Source of the DNA: Bacilli bacterium
Lineage (GTDB): Bacteria > Bacillota_I > Bacilli_A > RFN20 > CAG-288
DNA length: 11,561 nucleotides
Assembly: GCA_900763245.1 (NCBI GenBank)
Contig: CAAFJQ010000119.1
Span: 1 to 11,561 of the forward strand
Reading direction: 5' to 3'
The notes under the pieces were generated by a model. It was not told where the DNA came from. It did no database searches and was given only the letters and a program-made list of their open reading frames with translations. The translations under genes and the position numbers were made by a program. Below are positions 1 to 6,095 of this stretch, one piece after another; within the stretch, counting starts at the first letter, position 1, and each line of letters starts with the position of its first letter.

Positions 1-179
1 TGAGCGTCCAGAAGATGCTCATGGCACTCGACAAGATCATCATGTACAAGGTCAGCGGACACTATTCCATGAAGTACGCCTACACTTCCCTTCAGCAGGA
101 AATCCTCAATGCTCTTTCAATTGAAAAGTCGTCCATAGAAGTCATCGTCACTGACTGGAATTCGCACCTAAAAAAGTAA
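1..179 (+). CDS. C-terminal fragment of a truncated gene, possibly an IS transposase
   Basis: An open frame enters from the left edge (codons begin at base 3) and ends at TAA 177-179, giving 58 visible residues. They are mostly helical, mixed charged and hydrophobic, ending in a Trp-Asn-Ser-His-Leu-Lys-Lys tail. The text resembles the C-terminal end of some DDE transposases (IS1634/IS4-like) in gut Bacillota. That is a recollection of style, not a motif: no DDE residue lies in the visible part, and I see no terminal inverted repeat in bases 180-219. The start and most of the protein lie outside the window. Treat it as a real gene end of uncertain identity. Confidence 0.45.
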   Translation, partial: SVQKMLMALDKIIMYKVSGHYSMKYAYTSLQQEILNALSIEKSSIEVIVTDWNSHLKK

Positions 180-198
180 TGGTAGTATAAATCGTGAA

Positions 199-216
199 AA
201 GTTTAGGCTTGAAACT
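199..216 (-). terminator. Weak hairpin downstream of tRNA-Arg
   Basis: Read on the minus strand, just after the tRNA CCA end, AGTTT and AAACT form a 5-bp stem around a 7-nt loop, followed by a short T run (AAACTTTTC). It is the only terminator-like element between the tRNA and the truncated gene. The stem is short, so the call is tentative. Confidence 0.35.
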
Positions 217-219
217 AAG

Positions 220-296
220 TGGTGACCCTGAAGAGATTCGAACTCTTGACCCTCTGATTCGAAGTCAGGTACTCTATCCAGCTGAGCTACAGGGCC
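220..296 (-). tRNA. tRNA-Arg, anticodon TCG (decodes CGA)
   Basis: The minus strand folds into a full cloverleaf of 77 nt with CCA encoded. The acceptor stem is GGCCCTG/CAGGGTC (one G-U pair at position 2), with discriminator A. The D arm starts GCTCAGCTGGATA. The anticodon loop is CTTCGAA, with TCG at 34-36. The T arm is AAGAG-TTCGAAT-CTCTT. The anticodon stem CCTGA/TCAGA has a C-A mismatch at its outermost pair (27-43), while the other four pairs are canonical. The anticodon identifies an arginine tRNA. The gene appears to be transcribed alone. Confidence 0.96.
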
Positions 297-306
297 ACGT
301 AATAAT

Positions 307-335
307 ATTATCTCATTTTCCATAATGGTTTTGAA
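307..335 (-). promoter_or_regulatory. Candidate promoter for tRNA-Arg
   Basis: On the minus strand a GATAAT -10 box (307-312) lies 17 bp from a 4/6 match to the -35 box, TTCAAA (330-335). It would start transcription just upstream of the mature tRNA 5' end at 296. The -35 match is weak. Confidence 0.35.
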
Positions 336-425
336 GTGCTATTGAAAATCTACGCTTGCCTAATAGTTATTTTTCTTCTGCTTTGACAAGTGTTTTTGTT
401 TGTATGGATATAATTGAGCAAAGAT

Positions 426-454
426 GTTACAAATTAAAATTTTTGTGGTATAAT
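426..454 (+). promoter_or_regulatory. Promoter of the lacI-family gene
   Basis: A perfect -10 box TATAAT at 449-454 is preceded at 17-bp spacing by GTTACA (426-431), a 4/6 match to TTGACA. The predicted start of transcription is near base 461, only about 16 nt before the ATG at 477. The operator at 461-474 then covers positions +1 to +14, so the promoter should be self-repressed. Confidence 0.65.
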
Positions 455-460
455 TATTAA

Positions 461-474
461 CGAAAACGTTTAAG
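461..474 (+). promoter_or_regulatory. LacI-type operator over the lacI transcription start
   Basis: CGAAAACGTTTAAG matches CGNAANCGNTTNCG at 9 of 10 fixed positions and has the central AAACGTTT palindrome typical of LacI-family sites. It fills nearly the whole predicted 5' leader between the start of transcription and the ATG at 477, pointing to negative autoregulation. Confidence 0.6.
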
Positions 475-476
475 AT

Positions 477-1490
477 ATGGTAAAAATAAAAGATATTGCA
501 ATTAAATGCCAGACATCGACAGCGACAGTAAGCAAGGCACTTCACAATTCGCCTGAATTATCGAAAGAGACAATCGAGCGAATTCAGAAAGCGGCCAAGG
601 AAATGGGCTACGTTCCCAATGCGTATGCTCAGGCTTTGAAGATAAAGCACTCCTATTCCATCGGTGTCATTTATCACATTTACACATTGGAATGCGGATT
701 GAAGCATGAATACTTTTCTACGATTTTGGATGCTTTGAAAGTACAGGCGGAGAGCAAGGGTTATGCAATCACTTTCCTCTCACAGTCTTCACAAAACAAT
801 ATGTCATATTATCAGAATGCAAAGTTCAGAAATATGGATGGAGTCATCGTTGTTGCCGAGGATTATTCGGATCCTGAGATTGTCGAACTTGTCAACTCTG
901 GAATGCCGGTTGTCACAATCGATTATCTTTTCTCGGCGTGTTCTTCTGTTATGTCAGACAATGACGAAGGAATGGCAAAACTTGTGAATTATGCTGCAAG
1001 TCTGAATCATAGAAAAATTGCCTACATTTTCGGTGAACAGACACCGGTCACAAAGAAGAGAATCGCATCTTTCTACCGCGGTCTGAAGGAAAACGGAATA
1101 GAAGAAAGACCGGAATATATGATACAGGCAAAGTATCATGATCCTAAATCAGCAGGGCGGGCAACAAAAGAACTGCTTGAACTGAATGATAAGCCGACCT
1201 GCATATTCTATCCTGATGATGTTTCGTTGCTTGGCGGATATACTGCCATTCAGGAAGCAGGATTGAGAGTGCCAGAGGACATTTCCATCGTCGGATATGA
1301 TGGCGTTGAAATCTCTAGAATGTTCCGACCGATGATGACTACATATATTCAGGATTCCAAGACACTTGGCACAAAAGCAGCACAACTGTTGATTGAACGT
1401 ATTGAAGAGCCTAAACTCTTTATTCCACAGCAGATATCAGTTCAAGGAGAGATCCAAAAAGGAATGACTTTGGCAGAAGCAAAAAAGTAG
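477..1490 (+). CDS. LacI-family transcriptional repressor, probable regulator of the cellobiose locus
   Basis: A 337-residue protein of normal LacI/GalR length. Residues 3-24 form the DNA-binding helix-turn-helix (IKDIAIKCQTSTATVSKAL, with the family's TVSK recognition helix). Residues 46-58 form the hinge, with a leucine at about 54 where the family inserts one into the operator's central CG step. The rest is the periplasmic-binding-protein-like sugar domain, with the usual SDNDEGM and VGYDGVEISRMFRPMMTTY signatures. ATG 477 is chosen because the family begins exactly at MVxIKDIA and TAA lies in frame six bases upstream. No Shine-Dalgarno sequence is visible. The gene converges on the beta-glucosidase gene, and the same operator type precedes it and the divergent sugar genes. 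The inducer is inferred to be cellobiose or a related beta-glucoside. Family call is firm; the effector is not shown by sequence. Confidence 0.93.
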   Translation: MVKIKDIAIKCQTSTATVSKALHNSPELSKETIERIQKAAKEMGYVPNAYAQALKIKHSYSIGVIYHIYTLECGLKHEYFSTILDALKVQAESKGYAITFLSQSSQNNMSYYQNAKFRNMDGVIVVAEDYSDPEIVELVNSGMPVVTIDYLFSACSSVMSDNDEGMAKLVNYAASLNHRKIAYIFGEQTPVTKKRIASFYRGLKENGIEERPEYMIQAKYHDPKSAGRATKELLELNDKPTCIFYPDDVSLLGGYTAIQEAGLRVPEDISIVGYDGVEISRMFRPMMTTYIQDSKTLGTKAAQLLIERIEEPKLFIPQQISVQGEIQKGMTLAEAKK

Positions 1491-1510
1491 GACTTAACTC
1501 CTACTTTTTT
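1481..1510. terminator. Bidirectional terminator shared by two convergent genes
   Basis: A perfect 12-bp inverted repeat (1481-1492 with 1499-1510, AAAAAAGTAGGA and its complement) encloses a 6-nt loop and is flanked by A/T runs, giving a T tail in either direction. The repressor's stop TAG (1488-1490) lies in the left arm. The beta-glucosidase's stop (1494-1496, minus strand) lies in the loop. The terminator is therefore built from the last codons of both genes. Confidence 0.88.
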
Positions 1511-2834
1511 TGATGATTCGCTGATAAGCAAAGAAAGAATCCTTTTTGTATCTTTTCAGATGGTCTTTGTAGTCTATATAGACTAGACCGAATCTTTTGC
1601 TCTCTCCCCATTCCCATTCGAAGTTATCGAACAAGGACCAATAATAGTATCCTCTGATATCGATTTCCTCTTTGATGCACTGTTTTACTTCGTGAAGATA
1701 TTTTCTTAGATACTGGCATCTTTCTTTATCGTGTACTGCCTTATCTTTCAAAAGCCTATCATGATAGCAGCCTCCGTTTTCAGTGATGATAATCGGAGCT
1801 TTGTAACGATTATAAAGGTATTTGCATCCGTAATAGATTGATTTTTCTCTTCTCAACAACCAAGGAAGATCTGTTTTTTCTGATTCTGTCTTCTTTTCGT
1901 AAATGACAGTCTTTCCTTCTTTATTATTTCTGTAATAGGTTCCAGTGTAAATGTTCAGACAGAGATAATCAGGCTTGGATTTTCTGATGAGGTCCATATC
2001 TCCATCCTCTATGATTTCGGATATTCCTGTTTTCTTTAGGTATTTTTCTGGATAAGAACCGAGGTATAAGGGATCTGAATAGATGGAAAGAGTATAGAAT
2101 TCTTCTTTGGTGTTCGGAACAGTAAAAAGAATATCGGATAACTCTTTTTCCATATTCTCCTTTTTTCTTCCGTAAGGAAGCGGAACATTGAAGGTGTTGA
2201 CAAAGGAAACGGTACAATTGGGATTGTCTTTTTTCAGTATCTGATAGGCGTGACTATGACAAAGCAAGACATTATGTGCGGCTTTTGCCATTGTGATATA
2301 GTCACAGTCGATCTTCGGTGCCTGCCCCCTTTTCTGGTATCCTATTCCGATAAAGCATTGCGGTTCATTGAAAGTAATCCAGTCTTTTACTCTTGGGGAC
2401 AGTTTCTTTGATAGGACTTCGACGTAATGGATGAAGTCGGTGATGATAGAGCGGTTTGTGAAACCTCCCTTTTTCATTAGAACCGAAGGAAGATCCCAGT
2501 GGAATATCGTGATGACAGGATTCATTCCGTCTTTGATGATTTCATCGACCAAGTCAGAGTAGAAGTCAAGCCCTTCTTCATTGACCGAACCATCGTCTTT
2601 GATGACTCTCGGCCAAGAGATGGAAAAGCGGAAATCCTGAATCCCGAGTTCTTTTGCACATTGAAGATCTTCTTTGTAACGATGATAGAAGTCGATTGCG
2701 ACATTTCCGTCTGTCTTATCTTTGATATTGCCTTTGACCAAACAAAAATCGTCCCAGATACAGGAATCTCTTCCTGATCTGTCTCCTTCAACCTGATAAG
2801 ATGAGATTCCTGTTCCGAAACGAAATTGATTCAT
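1494..2834 (-). CDS. GH1 beta-glucosidase, cytoplasmic
   Basis: A 446-residue glycoside hydrolase family 1 enzyme of full length, with no signal peptide. It retains the glucose-binding QVEG (14-17) and FHWD (111-114), the acid/base glutamate in TFNEP (E157) and the nucleophile in ITENGG (E352). It also has DNFEWEWG (403-410), whose E406-W407 is typical of glucosidases acting on unphosphorylated sugar; 6-phospho-beta-glucosidases usually replace this with a Ser/Lys/Tyr phosphate site. That fits import by an ABC transporter rather than a PTS. The expected reaction is hydrolysis of cellobiose, cellodextrins or other beta-glucosides to glucose. It is the last gene of the operon, only 2 bp after the upstream permease stop. 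Its ribosome binding site (AAAGGA) overlaps that gene's last codons, implying coupled translation. Exact substrate range cannot be read from sequence. Confidence 0.95.
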   Translation of the reverse strand: MNQFRFGTGISSYQVEGDRSGRDSCIWDDFCLVKGNIKDKTDGNVAIDFYHRYKEDLQCAKELGIQDFRFSISWPRVIKDDGSVNEEGLDFYSDLVDEIIKDGMNPVITIFHWDLPSVLMKKGGFTNRSIITDFIHYVEVLSKKLSPRVKDWITFNEPQCFIGIGYQKRGQAPKIDCDYITMAKAAHNVLLCHSHAYQILKKDNPNCTVSFVNTFNVPLPYGRKKENMEKELSDILFTVPNTKEEFYTLSIYSDPLYLGSYPEKYLKKTGISEIIEDGDMDLIRKSKPDYLCLNIYTGTYYRNNKEGKTVIYEKKTESEKTDLPWLLRREKSIYYGCKYLYNRYKAPIIITENGGCYHDRLLKDKAVHDKERCQYLRKYLHEVKQCIKEEIDIRGYYYWSLFDNFEWEWGESKRFGLVYIDYKDHLKRYKKDSFFAYQRIIKKSRS

Positions 2835-2836
2835 AT

Positions 2837-3718
2837 TTATCCTTTCACAGCACCAGAGGTGAGGTTCTTGAGAATCGCCTTGGAGAAGATGAGATAGACA
2901 ACAACAACAGGCAGGACTGCTAAAGTCATCAACATATAGATTTTGCCTTTATCAAAGGTTTCAGGGTTGTCTGCACTGAGCTGAGCAATCAATAAAGGGA
3001 GCGTCTTCAGTTCGTCCTTATCGATCAACATACTCGGTGCGAAATAGTTGTTCCAGTTGGCGACATAGGCGAAGATGAATTGAATGGCAAGGGCTGGTTT
3101 GATGATAGGAAGAACAATCTTATGGAAGATTCCGATTTCGCTTGTTCCGTCGACTCTGGCAGCCTCGACAACTTCATAAGGAAGGATGGATTCAAGGTAT
3201 TGTTTCATGAAGAAGTAAGTGACAGGAGAGGCGATAGCAGGGAGAATGAGTATTGCATAGTTATTTGTAAGACTGTTCTGAATGCAGAACATGACAAGGC
3301 CCATAGCGGAAATCTGAGTCGGAATCATCATAATGGAGATGATGAATGTCTCGATGAATTTTCTTCCGTAGAAGCGATAGATATGTGTTGCATAAGCGGT
3401 AAGTGCGGAGAAGTAGACAGTCAGTATCGCGTTGACCAAAGCCAATATGATAGAGTTGATTACGGCATGAGTCAGAGGAAGATTGGAATCAGTGAAGAGA
3501 TTCTTTAAGTTGGTGAAGAAGCTATTTCCGAACCACCAGCTGAATCCCTTCATAATTTCAGCATTGGAACGAGAACAATTGACAAGAAGGACGTAGAAGG
3601 GAAATAGACAAAGAAGAGTCAAGAAAAACAAAACGATGTAGACGAAGATGCGATAAATGGTAAGACCAACCTTCTGATTGGCCATTTTTTCAGAATTCAA
3701 TGATCTTGTATCAGTCAT
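2837..3718 (-). CDS. Carbohydrate ABC transporter permease, MalG-like
   Basis: A 293-residue inner-membrane subunit of the binding-protein-dependent sugar permease family. About six hydrophobic segments are visible, near residues 20-46, 86-107, 122-145, 153-170, 208-222 and 262-282. The cytoplasmic EAA loop that docks on the ATPase is at about 184-204 (VEAARVDGTSEIGIFHKIVLP region), and the C-terminus ends in the common SGAVKG. It pairs with the MalF-like protein encoded immediately upstream. Its ATG overlaps that gene's stop by 8 bp, and a strong GGAGGTG ribosome site lies inside the upstream gene (3727-3733), so translation is coupled. The sugar carried is inferred from the neighbouring phosphorylase and glucosidase. 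Confidence 0.93.
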   Translation of the reverse strand: MTDTRSLNSEKMANQKVGLTIYRIFVYIVLFFLTLLCLFPFYVLLVNCSRSNAEIMKGFSWWFGNSFFTNLKNLFTDSNLPLTHAVINSIILALVNAILTVYFSALTAYATHIYRFYGRKFIETFIISIMMIPTQISAMGLVMFCIQNSLTNNYAILILPAIASPVTYFFMKQYLESILPYEVVEAARVDGTSEIGIFHKIVLPIIKPALAIQFIFAYVANWNNYFAPSMLIDKDELKTLPLLIAQLSADNPETFDKGKIYMLMTLAVLPVVVVYLIFSKAILKNLTSGAVKG

Positions 3719-4832
3719 GGCTTTTCACCTCCGAAACGACTTTGTTATCTTCTTTTGCCAACCATCTCATACGTTTCTGATAGGCCTTCTTTTCCTGTTT
3801 GATGGCATTGTAGTTAGGGACTAATGTCTTGAAGATGATGATAGAGAGAATGCCGGTGAAGATGAAGATGATGACAGAGACAGCACCGCCTAAGCCATAG
3901 TTTCTAGATACTGTAATCAGCTTGTAAAGATACATCATCAACGTTGTTGCGCACATATCTGGACCACCCTTGCTGTTTGTGAAAATCTGGGCGGCATCGA
4001 ATAACTGGATGCCACCGATGAGAGAAGTGATCAGAACGTAAACAAAAATGGGCAAAAGAAGTGGCATAGTGATCTTCCAGAATGTGCGCATTGATGAACT
4101 TCCATCCAATCTTGCTGATTCGAAGATGCTTTCATCGATTCCCATAATTCCTGACATAAGAAGAATGGAAGTGTTACCAAACCACATCAGCCAGTTGATA
4201 AAGGAAATGATAGCTCTGACCCAGGCCTTGGATTCTAAGAAATAAATCGTATCTTTTCCAAACGTGGAAGCTAGAATCTGATTGACTGGCCCGTTGTTGG
4301 AGAAGAACATCAGGAAGAGCATACCGAATGCACTAGCCATAACAAGGTTTGGCATATACATGATGGCCTTGAAGAAGCCGGACATCTTCAGTTTCAGTCT
4401 GGAATCGGTGAACCAGATGGCAAGAAGGAGAGAGATGATGATCTGCGGGATGAATCCGATAATCCAGATCAGCATTGTGTTTCCGAAATACTTCCAGAAT
4501 GTCGCATCTTTTAAAAGCGTTGCATAGTTCTGAAAACCGATGAAAGTAGGACCGATGATTTTCAGGCCGCTTTTATAGTATTCGAAAAAAGAATAATAGA
4601 TTGTAGATAACAAGGGGAGAAGGTTGAAGGTGATGAATATAAGGAAGAACGGAACGAGGAAGAAATACCCGTATTTTCCATAAGAGACCATATGGTGCAT
4701 TTTTCTCTGCCCCTGTGGAGTTTTTTTGATGGATGAAGCGATTTTCTTTTTCAGTCTTCCGTACCAGTTGAGGCTATCATCGTTGCTGACGAAGTCATCG
4801 TTTTCAAACGCTGTATTGTTTTCGTTATCCAT
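3711..4832 (-). CDS. Carbohydrate ABC transporter permease, MalF-like
   Basis: A 373-residue integral membrane permease, the heterodimer partner of the MalG-like subunit. The first 50 or so residues are polar, acidic at the very end and then lysine-rich, and should lie in the cytoplasm. Membrane segments follow near 55-78, 118-140, 155-178, 208-230, 262-282 and 315-336. The EAA loop is at about 237-260 (FESARLDGSSSMRTFWKITMP region). The N-terminal tail is longer than in minimal sugar permeases of this type (often near 290-310 residues), and the C-terminus also has a charged tail of about 30 residues. The start at 4832 has a strong AGGAGGT site 5 bp upstream, which overlaps the ATPase gene's TAG; the gap between the genes is 9 bp. 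Confidence 0.93.
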   Translation of the reverse strand: MDNENNTAFENDDFVSNDDSLNWYGRLKKKIASSIKKTPQGQRKMHHMVSYGKYGYFFLVPFFLIFITFNLLPLLSTIYYSFFEYYKSGLKIIGPTFIGFQNYATLLKDATFWKYFGNTMLIWIIGFIPQIIISLLLAIWFTDSRLKLKMSGFFKAIMYMPNLVMASAFGMLFLMFFSNNGPVNQILASTFGKDTIYFLESKAWVRAIISFINWLMWFGNTSILLMSGIMGIDESIFESARLDGSSSMRTFWKITMPLLLPIFVYVLITSLIGGIQLFDAAQIFTNSKGGPDMCATTLMMYLYKLITVSRNYGLGGAVSVIIFIFTGILSIIIFKTLVPNYNAIKQEKKAYQKRMRWLAKEDNKVVSEVKSHD

Positions 4833-4841
4833 GATGACCTC

Positions 4842-6083
4842 CTAGAAGATAGCTTCTTCGTTTTCGGGGTTGAATAAGTGAATTTTGCCAGGGTTGAGAT
4901 TGATTTTGACACTATCGCCACTGTTGATTGCTTTTTCGCTGTTGAATTTGCAGACCATATCGATTCCACCGAAATTGGTATGGAGATAGTATTCGTTTCC
5001 TAACAATTCAGCAAGTGCGACTTTGATATCAAAGTTGGCATCAGGATATAAGAAATCATGCTCTCCGCCAGCTGGGTGAATGTTTTCCGGCCTCAAACCG
5101 ATAATGACATCATGCGGTATTGTTTTTCCGTTTGTAAGTGAATTAGGAAGATGTATTGTTTCTCCGGTTTCAAAAGTGACTGAACCGTTTTCGTAGGTTC
5201 CCTTGAAGAAGTTCATGCTGGGTGAGCCGATGAATCCGGCGACGAATTTATTGACAGGATGATTGAAAACCTCAAGAGGTGTACCAATCTGCTGAACATA
5301 GCCATCCTTCATGATGACGATTCTTGTTGCCATTGTCATTGCTTCAGTCTGGTCGTGTGTGACATAGATTGTTGTCGCGTTGAGCTTGTTATGCAGCGAG
5401 ACGATTTCACTTCTCATCTGAACACGGAGCTTGGCATCGAGATTGGAAAGAGGCTCATCCATCAATAGGACTTTGGCATGACGGACAATAGCTCTTCCTA
5501 AGGCGACTCTCTGCCTTTGACCGCCAGAGAGTGCTTTCGGTTTTCTGTCGAGTAAGGATTCAATCTGAAGAATCTTTGCAGCGTGAGTGACTCTTCTGTC
5601 GATTTCTTTTCTGCTCAGATGCATGATTTTCAGCGGATAGGCCATGTTTTCATAGACTGTCATATGAGGATAGAGCGCATAGGACTGGAAGACCATGGCG
5701 ATGCCACGATCTTTCGGTGCGATATCGTTCATATAATCTCCGTCGATGAAGAGATTTCCGCCAGAGATGTCTTCAAGACCGGCGATCATTCTCAATGTTG
5801 TGGATTTTCCACAGCCGGAAGGACCGACAAAGACGATGAATTCATGCTGCTTGATGTCGATGGAAAAGTCATGTACGGCATGAAATCCGTTGTCATAGAT
5901 CTTGTTGATTCTCTGTAAGGAGACATACACCCCTTCTGGTGCAATCTTCGGATCGGCATCATCTCTTTCTTTGACTTCTTTCTGCAGTCTCTTCCCTAAT
6001 TCTTTGGCTTCTTTTTCTGCTTTCTTCTTATCGAGGTAGCGTGTAAAAAAGTTCGTCTTCTTCTCTTCTTGCGTTTCATTCAT
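4842..6083 (-). CDS. Sugar ABC transporter ATP-binding protein, MalK/MsmK/UgpC type
   Basis: A 413-residue ATPase that powers the permease pair. Walker A is GPSGCGKST (87-95), the Q loop is VFQSYALYPH with Q133, the ABC signature LSGGQ is 185-189, Walker B is VLLMDEP (205-211, catalytic E210) and the switch histidine is H243 in YVTHDQTEAM. The C-terminal third (from about 285) is the regulatory OB/TOBE-type domain with GLRPENIHP. The ABC domain proper starts near residue 52, so there is an extra N-terminal segment of about 50 residues, highly charged and likely helical. Family members usually start close to that domain. The start at 6083 is supported by an AGGAGG site at good spacing, and no methionine occurs in the extension after residue 1. 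A dedicated ATPase inside the operon differs from the common Bacillota pattern of a shared MsmK encoded elsewhere. Confidence 0.95.
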   Translation of the reverse strand: MNETQEEKKTNFFTRYLDKKKAEKEAKELGKRLQKEVKERDDADPKIAPEGVYVSLQRINKIYDNGFHAVHDFSIDIKQHEFIVFVGPSGCGKSTTLRMIAGLEDISGGNLFIDGDYMNDIAPKDRGIAMVFQSYALYPHMTVYENMAYPLKIMHLSRKEIDRRVTHAAKILQIESLLDRKPKALSGGQRQRVALGRAIVRHAKVLLMDEPLSNLDAKLRVQMRSEIVSLHNKLNATTIYVTHDQTEAMTMATRIVIMKDGYVQQIGTPLEVFNHPVNKFVAGFIGSPSMNFFKGTYENGSVTFETGETIHLPNSLTNGKTIPHDVIIGLRPENIHPAGGEHDFLYPDANFDIKVALAELLGNEYYLHTNFGGIDMVCKFNSEKAINSGDSVKINLNPGKIHLFNPENEEAIF

Positions 6084-6095
6084 AACCTTTTCCTC

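Noticed and set aside
1494..2834. 6-phospho-beta-glucosidase as the identity of the GH1 enzyme.
   Set aside because: The FEW segment at 405-407 is that of unphosphorylated-sugar glucosidases, and the neighbouring importer is ABC rather than PTS.
3080..3508. 142-codon plus-strand open frame opposite the MalG-like permease gene.
   Set aside because: It is fully antisense to a clearly recognised membrane protein and its product has no recognisable pattern.
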